A stretch of DNA of 64,000 bases from an uncultured Aquimarina sp. (GTDB taxonomy: Bacteria; Bacteroidota; Bacteroidia; Flavobacteriales; Flavobacteriaceae). A program made the position numbers and the translations under genes. Shown here piece by piece: positions 1 to 8,875 of the stretch. The DNA is taken from positions 144,336-208,335 of the forward strand of contig CANMKK010000004.1 of NCBI GenBank assembly GCA_947498455.1, read 5' to 3'. Under the pieces are notes generated by a model, which did not search any database, had not been told where the DNA came from, and saw nothing but the letters and a program-made list of their open reading frames with translations. Each line of letters begins with the position of its first letter. The stretch's first letter is position 1.

Positions 1-1207
1 CGCGCTGATCTCCACATGGAACAGCCATCACAGCTCCAGTACCATATCCTGCTAACACATAATCTCCAATCCAGATAGGTATAGGCTCTTTAGTAAATGG
101 ATGTTCTGCATATGCTCCTGTAAAAATACCAGAAATTGTTTTTACATCAGCCATACGCTCACGTTCACTCCGTTTTGCCGTAGCTTCTATATATTGTTCC
201 ACCACAGCTTTTTGCTCAGGAGTTGTAATTTTAGCAACCAATTCATGCTCTGGAGCCAGGGTCATAAAGCTTACTCCAAAAATAGTATCTGGCCGTGTTG
301 TAAATACTTCAATTCCGAATTCCGAATTCTGAACTCTGAATTTTACTTGTGCACCCACAGATTTACCAATCCAGTTACGTTGCGATTCTTTTAAAGAATC
401 TGTCCAGTCAATAGTTTCTAATCCCTGAAGTAATCTTTCGGCATATGCAGAAATTCGCATACTCCATTGTGTCATCTTCTTACGGATCACCGGATACCCC
501 CCACGTTCGGATACACCATTGACAATTTCATCATTAGCTAATACAGTCCCTAGTTCTGGGCACCAGTTTACTTCGGTTTCTGCCAAATAGGTTAGTCTGT
601 ATTTTAATAGAATTTCCTGTTTTACTTTAGAGGAATAAGAAGCCCAATCTTCCGCAGAAAAACTTCTAGTATCTTCGTCACAAACAGCCTGTACTGTTGT
701 ATTTCCACTTTGTTCAAAAATAATTTCAAGATCTTTGATATCACGAGCTTTGTCTAAATTGGTATCATACCAGGAATTAAACAATTGGATGAATATCCAT
801 TGTGTCCATTTATAATACTTGGGATCGCTCGTTTTTACTTCGCGACTCCAATCAAAAGAGAACCCTATTTTGTCTAATTGCTCACGATAGCGTGCTATAT
901 TTTCTTTGGTAGTGATTGCAGGATGCTGACCAGTTTGGATCGCATATTGCTCTGCAGGCAAACCAAATGAGTCATATCCTTGTGGATGTAATACATTGAA
1001 ACCTTTATGACGCTTATATCTCGCATAAATATCACTGGCAATATACCCTAACGGATGACCAACATGTAATCCGGCTCCAGATGGGTATGGAAACATATCC
1101 AGAACGTAGTATTTGGGTTTTTCGCTGTTGTTTTCAGCTTTAAACGTTCCTTTTTCTGCCCAATAGGCTTGCCATTTGGCTTCAATAGTATTAAAATCGT
1201 AACTCAT
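1..1207 (-). CDS. leuS: Leucine--tRNA ligase, N-terminal part (cut by window edge)
   Basis: Charges tRNA-Leu with leucine in the cytoplasm. I translated the minus strand from the ATG at 1207 ([16 protein letters not shown]). The frame stays open to base 1, so about 402 residues are present and the C-terminal half lies outside. The class Ia HIGH-type motif is visible in [19 protein letters not shown], and the start of the CP1 editing domain in [20 protein letters not shown]. In the leuS–ftsX arrangement common in flavobacteria the two genes are divergent; here a ketopantoate reductase-like gene lies between them. Odd point: residues of about 288–300 ([12 protein letters not shown]) are encoded by a tandem AATTCNGAATTC repeat that has a near copy inside thiE. 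The gene name is secure; only completeness is limited. Confidence 0.97.
   Translation of the reverse strand, partial: MSYDFNTIEAKWQAYWAEKGTFKAENNSEKPKYYVLDMFPYPSGAGLHVGHPLGYIASDIYARYKRHKGFNVLHPQGYDSFGLPAEQYAIQTGQHPAITTKENIARYREQLDKIGFSFDWSREVKTSDPKYYKWTQWIFIQLFNSWYDTNLDKARDIKDLEIIFEQSGNTTVQAVCDEDTRSFSAEDWASYSSKVKQEILLKYRLTYLAETEVNWCPELGTVLANDEIVNGVSERGGYPVIRKKMTQWSMRISAYAERLLQGLETIDWTDSLKESQRNWIGKSVGAQVKFRVQNSEFGIEVFTTRPDTIFGVSFMTLAPEHELVAKITTPEQKAVVEQYIEATAKRSERERMADVKTISGIFTGAYAEHPFTKEPIPIWIGDYVLAGYGTGAVMAVPCGDQR
311..344 (-). repeat. In-frame AATTCNGAATTC repeat inside leuS
   Basis: Tandem units of AATTCCG/AATTCTG run through this stretch, slightly degenerate at the GAACTCTGAA unit. On the coding strand they read [10 protein letters not shown] near-identical block, in the same frame, lies in thiE at 18754–18782. 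Mechanism unknown; it looks like a short mobile or slippage-derived repeat tolerated in a surface loop of the editing domain. Confidence 0.75.
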
Positions 1208-1294
1208 TGATCTGAAATTAAGAGTGCAAATTTACGATTTTATGTTACACCTTCAAGGTTTTTAAAATCTTAAAAAAAGGATACTATTGTTTTA

Positions 1295-2227
1295 CTATAT
1301 CCATTGATTTCTAGCTTTTCGCTCCATAGGTTCCAAGCAACTAAATATAAAAGTATTTGTTGGAGTAGGTATGCCTAGTTTTTTTCCTTCCCGTACAATA
1401 AAACCATTAAAGTTCTCAAGCTCAGAAGGCCTCCCCTCCATTAAATCTCGTTGCGTAGATGCAGTGGCATCATAAGGTTGTTTTTCAATAAAAACCATAA
1501 TTTTATTTACAATATCTTGTGATAATGCAACCTCTCTTGCGAGGGCAATATGGTACATTTCATTAGCAGTTTCTTTTAGGATGTGATTAAGTTCTGGGTT
1601 TTCAAACATTTCTCCTATGGTAGCTCGCGTTAAACCACCTAAACCACTAACAGTTGCTATAAACATAAATTTAGTCCATATATCTACCTGTATATCATCA
1701 GAAATTCTGTTGTTAAACCCAGCTTTGTCAAATATATGTTTTACTTCCTGTAGGCGTTCAGTCTTCCTTTTATCTAATTCTCCGAAGATAATTTCTGGCG
1801 GGTGTCCAAAATGTGAAATAATTCCGGGTGCTTCTATTTTGCTATAAATCTTACACAATCCGCCTAAGACATATTTTTTATCTAATACAGACAATACCTT
1901 TTCTGTATTATCTGCTCCATTTTGTAACGGAATTACAATAGTGGTATCCTTTAAGATGGGTTTGATTATCTCTGAAGCAGTTTTTACCTGCCAAGATTTT
2001 GTGCAAATTAGCACCATATCTGCTTTTTCTACTTCAGAAATGTTTTCTGTTACTAAAAATGGAAATGTGGTAAAATTACCTTCGATACTATGTACCTGTA
2101 ATCCATTTTTTTGGATAGCTTCGAGATGGTTTCCTCTGGCAATGAATGTTACTTTTTGACCGGAATTAGCGATTTTTCCTCCAAAATATCCACCGACTCC
2201 GCCAGCTCCAATTATGACCGTATGCAT
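1295..2227 (-). CDS. 2-dehydropantoate 2-reductase (ketopantoate reductase family)
   Basis: NADPH-dependent reductase of the ApbA/PanE family; the family enzyme reduces ketopantoate to pantoate for pantothenate and CoA. The N terminus starts directly with the dinucleotide-binding loop IGAGGVGGYFGG (residues 6–17), followed by the usual FIARGNHLEAI segment. The second half is the helical ApbA C-terminal domain, with DIWTKFMFIATVSGLGGLTRA near residue 185, where the lysine is the usual catalytic or substrate-binding one. At 310 residues the length is typical. Several paralogues of this family act on other 2-keto acids, so the exact substrate is not certain, and no other pantothenate gene is adjacent. 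It lies 87 bp downstream of the start of leuS on the same strand and is probably transcribed on its own. Confidence 0.85.
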   Translation of the reverse strand: MHTVIIGAGGVGGYFGGKIANSGQKVTFIARGNHLEAIQKNGLQVHSIEGNFTTFPFLVTENISEVEKADMVLICTKSWQVKTASEIIKPILKDTTIVIPLQNGADNTEKVLSVLDKKYVLGGLCKIYSKIEAPGIISHFGHPPEIIFGELDKRKTERLQEVKHIFDKAGFNNRISDDIQVDIWTKFMFIATVSGLGGLTRATIGEMFENPELNHILKETANEMYHIALAREVALSQDIVNKIMVFIEKQPYDATASTQRDLMEGRPSELENFNGFIVREGKKLGIPTPTNTFIFSCLEPMERKARNQWI

Positions 2228-2360
2228 GTGTTTAAATTTTAGATATATGAATTTCTCAAAAAAATGTCACATATAATTATCCTAAATAGTATGTAATACC
2301 GTTATTCATATCTATCAAAGTTAATTAACTTTATTATTTTTACTCGCAAAATATTTCTTT

Positions 2361-3239
2361 ATGAGTTCATCTTTTGAAAAGTATCAGAAACGAAGACTTA
2401 TATCTTCTTACTTTTCTGTTGTTATTAGTATTTCTCTAGTCCTTTTTTTACTGGGTTTACTGGGGCTTTTAGTGTTGAACACTAAAAAAGTAGCAGATCA
2501 TTTTAAAGAAAAAATAGCATTGACCATATATTTAAAGGATACGGCTAAAGAAATAGAAATAAAGCAACTGGAGAAAAGTTTGGCGTTGGCAGCATATACA
2601 AAATCGACCACTTTTATTTCTAAAGATGAAGCTGCTGAGGCACATAGTAAGGATATTGGTGAAAATTTCATGGATTTTTTAGGGTATAATCCTTTACAAA
2701 ACTCTATAGATGTTTTCCTTAAAGCGGATTTTGTAGATCAAGTAAAAATTGATGAAATAACGAAATCAATTACCAAGAGGGATTTTGTTGATGAAGTAGC
2801 GTATGATAAACCTTTGATATCTTTATTAAACGATAATATCAAAAAGATAAGTTTCTGGGTACTACTTATCAGTGGTATTTTTACTTTTATAGCGGTATTA
2901 CTAATTAATAGTTCTATTAGATTGTCAGTATATTCTAAACGGTTTATTATTAAAACAATGCAGATGGTTGGAGCTACAAAAAAGTTTATTAGAAAACCTT
3001 TTGTATGGAAGAGTGTCCGGTTAGGGATGATTGGCGCAATAGTTGCTTTGATTGGAGTTGCCGTAGTTTTATATTATCTTAATGAAGCTTTTCCTGAACT
3101 AGAGTTACTGAAAGATGAGATATTGCTTATAGGTCTATTTGGAGGGGTTTTTGGAATAGGTATTCTCATTACTTGGATTAGCACGTTTTTTGCTACTCAG
3201 CGTTTTCTGAACCTGAGAACCGACGAGTTGTATTATTAA
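2361..3239 (+). CDS. ftsX: Cell division protein FtsX
   Basis: Membrane partner of the ATPase FtsE; the FtsEX complex controls peptidoglycan hydrolases at the septum. The 292-residue protein has the FtsX topology: TM1 at about 20–41 (SLVLFLLGLLGLLVL), a periplasmic domain of about 125 residues, then three helices near 168–190, 220–240 and 252–275. The cytoplasmic loop FIIKTMQMVGATKKFIRKPF is the typical FtsX (MacB-like permease) segment. FtsE is not in the window, as is usual in Bacteroidota where the two genes are separated. It is the first gene of a plus-strand run through the TonB-like gene at 5585–6286. The start follows an AT-rich leader without Shine-Dalgarno sequence. Confidence 0.93.
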   Translation: MSSSFEKYQKRRLISSYFSVVISISLVLFLLGLLGLLVLNTKKVADHFKEKIALTIYLKDTAKEIEIKQLEKSLALAAYTKSTTFISKDEAAEAHSKDIGENFMDFLGYNPLQNSIDVFLKADFVDQVKIDEITKSITKRDFVDEVAYDKPLISLLNDNIKKISFWVLLISGIFTFIAVLLINSSIRLSVYSKRFIIKTMQMVGATKKFIRKPFVWKSVRLGMIGAIVALIGVAVVLYYLNEAFPELELLKDEILLIGLFGGVFGIGILITWISTFFATQRFLNLRTDELYY

Positions 3240-3265
3240 TTTTTTTATAGGTCACTAAATTTATT

Positions 3266-3658
3266 ATGCAAAAAACAGGAAAAATATTCTTTACCGTTGC
3301 ATTGCTCATTTTTGTTCCGTTTATGTGGGTAATGATTCAGACGTTTAGGCCTGTACGAAATGTACAACCGAAGGATGTGCTCGAAATCAAAGGAAAGGTT
3401 AGTAAGATTGAAGAAGGTTCAGGTTTTGATATTGTAATAACAATAGAAAATGATAGTCATTATTATTATATAAACCGAGGGTTACAAAGTGGATTGACAC
3501 TAGAAGAATTGCGTGCCGATATTCTTAATAAAAATGTTACTTTGTACCCTGTTAGAAGGTGGACTATGTTTACCCGAGATGGTATAATGGGTCATATTTC
3601 TAAATTGATGATCGGAGATCGCATATTATTTAATGAAATTATAGAAGATCCTAACTAA
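3266..3658 (+). CDS. Membrane-anchored protein of unknown function
   Basis: I do not recognise this 130-residue protein. It has one N-terminal hydrophobic segment (residues 8–25, IFFTVALLIFVPFMWVMI) that would act as an uncleaved anchor or signal, and then a soluble domain of about 100 residues with alternating strands (VLEIKGKVSKIEEGSGFDIV), suggesting a small beta-rich extracytoplasmic fold. It starts 26 bp after ftsX and is followed by DUF3098 and uppP, so it is probably co-transcribed with envelope genes. The common flavobacterial order is ftsX–DUF3098–uppP–truB, so this gene looks like an added member of the cluster. Confidence 0.7.
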   Translation: MQKTGKIFFTVALLIFVPFMWVMIQTFRPVRNVQPKDVLEIKGKVSKIEEGSGFDIVITIENDSHYYYINRGLQSGLTLEELRADILNKNVTLYPVRRWTMFTRDGIMGHISKLMIGDRILFNEIIEDPN

Positions 3659-3718
3659 TATTAAATTTGGATAAGGTGTAATTTCAAAAAGAAAGGACAA
3701 AAATAAACAACAATATTC

Positions 3719-3985
3719 ATGAGCAAGCAGACAAATAAAAATACAGACCACAAACCTGATTTCGTTTTTGGGAAAAAGAATTATATGATGATGGCAATAG
3801 GAATTGGTGTTATTGTTTTGGGTTTTATCCTTATGTCGGGGGGTGGTAGTGACGATCCTAATGTTTTTAATCCAGAGATATACAATTTTAGAAGGATTAG
3901 ATTAGCTCCAACTATTGTGCTAATTGGTTTTGGAATAGAGGTATATGCTATTTTATTAAATCCTGATAAGAAGAAAAGCAAGTAA
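3719..3985 (+). CDS. DUF3098 family membrane protein
   Basis: Small 88-residue protein with two predicted membrane helices (about 25–42 and 62–80) and a charged C-terminal tail (NPDKKKSK). The segment FGKKNYMMMAIGIGVIVLGFILM followed by a glycine-rich GGGSDDPN loop is typical of DUF3098, which sits between ftsX and uppP in many Bacteroidota. Its role is unknown; the conserved neighbourhood points to cell envelope or division. It starts 60 bp after the preceding gene and ends 59 bp before uppP. Confidence 0.85.
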   Translation: MSKQTNKNTDHKPDFVFGKKNYMMMAIGIGVIVLGFILMSGGGSDDPNVFNPEIYNFRRIRLAPTIVLIGFGIEVYAILLNPDKKKSK

Positions 3986-4044
3986 TTCAATAATTTATCT
4001 TTTCGTAATTATATATTTGCATCGAAATTTAGAAATTATACTTC

Positions 4045-4839
4045 ATGGAAACGATTGATGCAATTATTCTGGGTGTTATTCAAGGATTAACTGAGTTTCT
4101 TCCAGTTTCTTCTAGTGGGCATTTAGAGCTTGGGAAGGCAATTCTTGGGGATGAAAGTGTTCCTGAAGAATCCCTGTTATTTACTGTTGTTTTGCATTTT
4201 GCAACAGCTCTAAGTACTATTGTAATTTTTAGAAAAGATATTTTAGAAATTATTACAGGGTTGTTGAAGTTTAAAAAGAATGAAGAGGCACTATTCTCTT
4301 TAAAGATTATCATCTCTATGATTCCTGCTGTTCTTATAGGACTGTTTTTTGAAGAGCAGTTAGAACAACTTTTTGGAGGTAATATTATGTTTGTTGGGTT
4401 CATGCTTATCATTACAGCTATACTTTTGTGGCTTGCTGATAAGGCAAAAGACACTAATAAACCAGTAAGTACATCAAATGCTTTTATTATTGGAGTATCA
4501 CAAGCAATAGCTATGCTTCCTGGGATTTCTAGAAGTGGAGCTACGATTTCTACTTCGGTTTTGTTAGGAAATGATAAAACAAAGGCTGCACGTTTTTCAT
4601 TTTTAATGGTTATCCCTTTGATTTTTGGGAAAATAGCAAAAGATCTTGTTAGTGGTGATCTTAATTTTGATTCAGAAAACAATCTTCCTTTACTTTTAGG
4701 TTTTATTGCGGCTTTTATTTCAGGTCTTTTCGCTTGTACTTGGATGATTTCTCTGGTTAAAAAGAGTAAGTTATCATATTTTGCCGTATATTGTATAGTC
4801 GTTGGTGTTTTAGCCATCAGCTATAGTTTTATTAAATAG
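4045..4839 (+). CDS. uppP: Undecaprenyl-diphosphate phosphatase (UppP/BacA)
   Basis: Inner-membrane phosphatase that recycles undecaprenyl diphosphate to the monophosphate carrier used for peptidoglycan and O-antigen synthesis. Both family signatures are intact: the N-terminal IQGLTEFLPVSSSGHLELG (residues 14–32) with the catalytic glutamate, and the second motif GISRSGATISTSVLLG near residues 160–175 with the conserved arginine. The 264-residue length and about eight hydrophobic segments fit the family. It ends 6 bp before truB, so the two are probably co-translated. Confidence 0.97.
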   Translation: METIDAIILGVIQGLTEFLPVSSSGHLELGKAILGDESVPEESLLFTVVLHFATALSTIVIFRKDILEIITGLLKFKKNEEALFSLKIIISMIPAVLIGLFFEEQLEQLFGGNIMFVGFMLIITAILLWLADKAKDTNKPVSTSNAFIIGVSQAIAMLPGISRSGATISTSVLLGNDKTKAARFSFLMVIPLIFGKIAKDLVSGDLNFDSENNLPLLLGFIAAFISGLFACTWMISLVKKSKLSYFAVYCIVVGVLAISYSFIK

Positions 4840-4845
4840 CCCCAG

Positions 4846-5553
4846 ATGTTAATCGAACAAGACTACAAAGACGGTCAAATTATTTTGATCGATAAGCCAT
4901 TACAATGGACATCTTTTCAAGTTGTAAACAAGCTTCGTTGGCTTATTAGAAAGAATTTTAAGATTAAAAAGATAAAGGTCGGACATGCCGGGACATTAGA
5001 TCCGTTAGCAACTGGGTTATTAATTATCTGTACAGGAAAATTCACAAAACGAATTCAGGAGTTTCAAGGGCAAGTAAAAGAGTATACAGGTACTATTCGA
5101 CTGGGAGCAACAACTCCTTCGTATGATTTGGAAACTGAAATAAATCAAACATTTCCTATAGGTCATATTTCGGAAGCAATGATTAAGGAGTGTACTTCTA
5201 AATTTGTTGGAGAGATAGAACAATATCCTCCAGTATTTTCTGCACTGAAAAAAGATGGAAAACGCTTGTATGAATATGCTCGTAGTGGAGAAGAGGTAGC
5301 AATAGCAGCCAGAAAAGTAAGAGTTGACACATTTGAGATTACCCGAATACAATTACCCGAAGTAGATTTTAGAATTGTATGTAGTAAAGGGACATATATA
5401 CGATCTTTGGCTCATGATTTTGGGAAAGCATTAAATAGTGGAGGTCACCTTAGTGTTTTAAGAAGGACTAAAATAGGTGAGTTTTCAGTTTCAGACGCAG
5501 TAACTCCAGAGGTTTTTGAGAATAGTTTAGTTGCTGGAATTGAAACTTTATAA
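4846..5553 (+). CDS. truB: tRNA pseudouridine(55) synthase TruB
   Basis: Converts U55 to pseudouridine in the T-loop of tRNAs. The catalytic motif is KVGHAGTLDPLATGLL, with the nucleophilic aspartate in TLDPLA at about residue 53; the KGTYIRSLAHDFG motif near residue 184 is the usual second TruB signature. At 235 residues it is the short Bacteroidota form without a long C-terminal PUA domain. It follows uppP by 6 bp; the uppP–truB pairing is a familiar flavobacterial arrangement. Confidence 0.97.
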   Translation: MLIEQDYKDGQIILIDKPLQWTSFQVVNKLRWLIRKNFKIKKIKVGHAGTLDPLATGLLIICTGKFTKRIQEFQGQVKEYTGTIRLGATTPSYDLETEINQTFPIGHISEAMIKECTSKFVGEIEQYPPVFSALKKDGKRLYEYARSGEEVAIAARKVRVDTFEITRIQLPEVDFRIVCSKGTYIRSLAHDFGKALNSGGHLSVLRRTKIGEFSVSDAVTPEVFENSLVAGIETL

Positions 5554-5584
5554 AATATTATAACAGAAATATAGTTATATAGCT

Positions 5585-6286
5585 ATGGAATTTATAGAAA
5601 AACATAAGGCATTGATTATCACGAGTATGTTGATGGGAGTCTTTTTGTTAAGCCTCTATAATATTAACATGATTAATAAGAAAAAAGAGCAATCGGAGAT
5701 TTTGATGGAAATTCCTGAGGAAATTCTTACAGAACAAGATGAACCTGAAGAGGATTTTGCAGAACAAGAAGAAAGAAAATTAATAGCTTCTAAAAGGACA
5801 CATGATGCTTATAATGAGGATTTTGAAGATCATGATGATATCGAGCAGCGGATCAAATCTTTAACCGAAGCTTCAGAAGCTCCAGAAGCAAGTTCTGATC
5901 CTAATGAAATTGTTGAAGGAGAAGCGCCTAGTAATGAACAAATACAAGAAGAAGTTCCGGTAGAGCCAAAGAAAGAAGAAAAACCAATTAGTAAGGAGGT
6001 AAATAGTAGGCACAGTTCAGTAACTTTTACATTAAAAGGACGTGAAAAGAAAGATATTCCTAATCCTATATATACGTGTAATAGTAGTGGTAAAGTAGTG
6101 GTAAAAATTGAGGTGAATCAAAATGGTTATGTAACAGATGCTAAGATTGATAAACGAAAATCCTCAACAAGAAATGAATGTTTGTTCGATAATGCACTGG
6201 ATTATGCCCAAGATGCTCTGTTTTCATCTTCAGAGATTAAGGAACAAAAAGGGTATATTACCTATTATTTTAATTATAATGAATAG
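5585..6286 (+). CDS. TonB-like periplasmic protein with acidic linker
   Basis: The 233-residue protein has an N-terminal anchor (residues 9–30), then a long low-complexity acidic linker (about 35–140, rich in E/D/P/A), then a C-terminal domain of about 80 residues (NPIYTCNSSGKVVVKIEVNQ) resembling TonB C-terminal domains of the Bacteroidota type. It keeps two cysteines (in YTCNSS and NECLFD) that could form a disulfide. This is known as an anchored-TonB-like architecture, but no ExbB/ExbD genes are nearby, so coupling to a motor is uncertain. It lies 31 bp after truB and closes the plus-strand cluster. Confidence 0.75.
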   Translation: MEFIEKHKALIITSMLMGVFLLSLYNINMINKKKEQSEILMEIPEEILTEQDEPEEDFAEQEERKLIASKRTHDAYNEDFEDHDDIEQRIKSLTEASEAPEASSDPNEIVEGEAPSNEQIQEEVPVEPKKEEKPISKEVNSRHSSVTFTLKGREKKDIPNPIYTCNSSGKVVVKIEVNQNGYVTDAKIDKRKSSTRNECLFDNALDYAQDALFSSSEIKEQKGYITYYFNYNE

Positions 6287-6300
6287 AAACCCTCGATAGA

Positions 6301-6930
6301 TTAGTGAGATTCTCTTACCATTTTGAACAAATCTTCTACAATATTTTTTCCTTTATCTTGATTATACCATACTTGTAGATTTTGCTTAAACTCTGGATCT
6401 AGACTTCCGTGTTCCGCTTTATAGTCAATTACCATTTTTCTAGCAATAGATGGTCTAGGTCCCCAAGAATCTAGTACTTCCTTAGTTTCATTATTATAAG
6501 CAATTAATTTAGGGATGGACTTGCTTCCATTAGTTAAGAAGTTATTCATTAATTCATCATTTTCATCTCTGGAGATAATTCTTAAGTCTATTTTTTCGTT
6601 TAACTCAGCTAATTTATTGATCACTGGTAAAGATTGAGCTGCATCACCACACCATCCCTCAGTAAGTACTAACCATGTAACTTTATTGCTTAATAGCATA
6701 TTAGAAAAGACATTCTCTATGACAGTGCTAATGTTAATTGTTTTATCTAATCGTTTCATTCTTCGGTTATTAAGCATGCTGTAGTTCGTAAGTGCTTCGG
6801 ATTGTTCATGACCTGTAGATAGACTATCTTTTAATAAATCATTAACCAACGTTCTGTACTCTTGGTAAGAATGTGAATTCTGTATTCCACTTTCTATTAA
6901 TTCTTGAATAATATTTGAGGTTATTTCCAT
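6301..6930 (-). CDS. Thioredoxin-fold protein with a single active-site cysteine
   Basis: Cytoplasmic 209-residue protein; no signal peptide. The central strand and motif WLVLTEGWCGDAAQSLPVIN (about residues 85–104) matches the thioredoxin active site position, but the usual CxxC is reduced to a single cysteine (WCGDA). The following ISRDENDELMNNFLTNGSKSIPKLIAY contains the cis-proline segment (SIP). Single-Cys members of this Bacteroidota thioredoxin group are common; they may be peroxidase- or monothiol-like rather than disulfide reductases. It is convergent with the TonB-like gene, with a 14-bp gap and no obvious terminator between them. Confidence 0.8.
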   Translation of the reverse strand: MEITSNIIQELIESGIQNSHSYQEYRTLVNDLLKDSLSTGHEQSEALTNYSMLNNRRMKRLDKTINISTVIENVFSNMLLSNKVTWLVLTEGWCGDAAQSLPVINKLAELNEKIDLRIISRDENDELMNNFLTNGSKSIPKLIAYNNETKEVLDSWGPRPSIARKMVIDYKAEHGSLDPEFKQNLQVWYNQDKGKNIVEDLFKMVRESH

Positions 6931-7115
6931 AGTTTTTAAGGCAAAATATTTATATAATTGGACGCTAATTATTCTGATAACTTACAATTATTATTTATCT
7001 AATGATATGAGAATTTATTTTTGATAATCACATTTGTCAAAAAATCATAAATTTTCGCTAAAATACTACTACTTTACGGGAGATAAATATCTTTATGATC
7101 TAAATACAAAATTTT

Positions 7116-7691
7116 ATGGAAAAAAGCAGATGTGGCTGGTGTATCGGAGATGAATTATATGAATCATACCATGATAATGAATGGGGTGTTCCTCTACATG
7201 ATGATCGGTTATTATTTGAATTCTTGATTTTAGAAACTTTTCAGGCAGGATTAAGTTGGATTACCATTTTAAGGAAGCGAGAAAATTTCAGACTTGCTTT
7301 TGATAATTTTGATTATAAAATTGTAGCTCAATATAATGAGAAGAAGAAAGAAGAATTATTACAAAACGCAGGAATCATACGTAATAAACTTAAAGTAAAT
7401 TCGGCAATTACTAATGCTCAGAATTTTATGAAAATACAAGAAGAGTTTGGTAGTTTTGATGCTTATATATGGAAGTTTGTAGATAACGAACCAATCGTGA
7501 ATTCATGGAAGAATCATAAGGATTGTCCTGCTAATACACAAACATCTGATCTGATTAGTAAAGATCTAAAAAAAAGAGGCTTTAAGTTTGTTGGATCTAC
7601 CGTGATATATGCTTTTATGCAGGCAATAGGTATGGTCAATGATCATATAATTGACTGTTTTAGACACACAGAAGTTATGCAAAGAAGATAA
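7116..7691 (+). CDS. tag: DNA-3-methyladenine glycosylase I
   Basis: Base-excision repair enzyme that removes 3-methyladenine from alkylated DNA. The sequence shows the Tag hallmarks: N-terminal RCGWC and YHDNEWGVPLHDD (zinc-binding Cys and His region), LILETFQAGLSWITILRKR with the substrate-pocket glutamate near residue 43, and the C-terminal DHIIDCFRH providing the second His/Cys pair of the zinc site. The 191-residue length is standard. It is transcribed alone; upstream sequence is AT-rich and I do not see a clean promoter. Confidence 0.96.
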   Translation: MEKSRCGWCIGDELYESYHDNEWGVPLHDDRLLFEFLILETFQAGLSWITILRKRENFRLAFDNFDYKIVAQYNEKKKEELLQNAGIIRNKLKVNSAITNAQNFMKIQEEFGSFDAYIWKFVDNEPIVNSWKNHKDCPANTQTSDLISKDLKKRGFKFVGSTVIYAFMQAIGMVNDHIIDCFRHTEVMQRR

Positions 7692-7771
7692 TCTGGTTTA
7701 TAACTTCAAAAATAGAAATGCATAACGCCTTTCTTATTGGTGCTAAATATTATAAAAACTTAGGATACTAA

Positions 7772-7975
7772 TTAAATGTTATCTTTTTTCATCATATCCT
7801 TGGAAAAAAGATATGTCATTATAAAACCATAGATAAAGGATAATGGCATTTGCCAAGTAATATTATCTGGATTAATTTCTATTTCGTAACTAAATTGATT
7901 TATATTCATTAACAAATAAAAAATAACACTTTGAGTTAATACGGCTGTCAGATATGTAAAGTAAAATTGTTTCAT
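7772..7975 (-). CDS. Small two-helix membrane protein, unknown
   Basis: 67-residue hydrophobic protein. Helix 1 spans about 8–27 (YLTAVLTQSVIFYLLMNI) and helix 2 about 44–60 (PLSFIYGFIMTYLFSKD), with a short polar loop and a basic C-terminal end (KDMMKKDNI). I do not recognise the family. It stands alone between tag (convergent) and upp, with about 220 bp of featureless AT-rich DNA upstream. Small size and lack of context make it a tentative gene. Confidence 0.5.
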   Translation of the reverse strand: MKQFYFTYLTAVLTQSVIFYLLMNINQFSYEIEINPDNITWQMPLSFIYGFIMTYLFSKDMMKKDNI

Positions 7976-8196
7976 TGATATCGTATTAAATTATAGAATA
8001 TAAATATAGTAAATATTAAAGAAAAGTCCTTGTCATTTTAATGTGGTATTCTAAAAAAAACGTTTTCTTAATGCGTAATTTTAAAAACTACAGTTTTGGC
8101 TCAAATAAAAAAAGGTAAAATCGTATTTCTTGTTAATGTGCTAATAATTTATTTGTTTTGGGATAATGAATACTACGATAAGAATTAAGAACATAT

Positions 8197-8850
8197 TTAT
8201 AATTTAGTTCCAAAACAAAGATCTCCAGCATCTCCCAATCCAGGAATTATATATCCTTTTTTATTTAATTCTTTATCAATTGTAGCAATCCACAAATGTG
8301 TATTTTCCGGAAAGATATCCTGAATATAAGCAACACCTTCTGAAGAACCTATTACAGATATGATATGAATTTGTTTCGGTGTTCCATGACTTTTAATAGC
8401 ATCATATGTGTTTTCTAATGTTTTACCCGTCGCCAACATAGGATCTGCCAATACTAATGTCTTATTCTGAATAGACGGGGAGGCTAAATAATTTACTATA
8501 ATCTCAAAGTCATCATTTGTGCCCTTGTGATCTCTGTAGGCAGATATAAAGGCATTCTCTGCCTTGTCAAAATAGTTTAAAAGGCCATTATGTAATGGTA
8601 GTCCTGCGCGGAGAATAGCACATAATACTAATTCTTCTTTTGGTACTGAGATTTCTTTTTCACCTAGCGTAGTTTTAACAGTTTGTAGAGAGTATTCTAA
8701 TGTTTTACTTAATTCATAACTCAGTACCTCTCCAATACGCTCAATATTTCTTCTAAAACGTAACCGATCTTTCTGGGTATTTTGATCTCTGATTTCGACG
8801 ATAAATTGGTTTAAAACCGAGTTTTCTAATTCAAAATTGTGAACAATCAT
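8197..8850 (-). CDS. upp: Uracil phosphoribosyltransferase
   Basis: Pyrimidine salvage: converts uracil and PRPP to UMP. The PRPP-binding loop DPMLATGKTLENTYDAIK lies near residues 135–152, and the C-terminal uracil-recognition segment YIIPGLGDAGDLCFGTKL is intact. The 217-residue length is usual. It starts 25 bp after the stop of aat on the same strand, so the two are probably one transcript. Confidence 0.96.
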   Translation of the reverse strand: MIVHNFELENSVLNQFIVEIRDQNTQKDRLRFRRNIERIGEVLSYELSKTLEYSLQTVKTTLGEKEISVPKEELVLCAILRAGLPLHNGLLNYFDKAENAFISAYRDHKGTNDDFEIIVNYLASPSIQNKTLVLADPMLATGKTLENTYDAIKSHGTPKQIHIISVIGSSEGVAYIQDIFPENTHLWIATIDKELNKKGYIIPGLGDAGDLCFGTKL

Positions 8851-8875
8851 ATGGAATTGAATTTGTGTTATAAAT

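Noticed and set aside
311..344. Tandem EcoRI-like sites (GAATTC) as a cloning or linker artefact
   Set aside because: Two slightly different copies lie in frame in two unlinked genes, and the flanking genes are intact, which does not fit a cloning scar.
4080..4817. 245-codon open frame on the minus strand opposite uppP
   Set aside because: It is a shadow of uppP: low-complexity Ser/Ile/Lys sequence with no family pattern, while the plus frame carries both UppP signatures.
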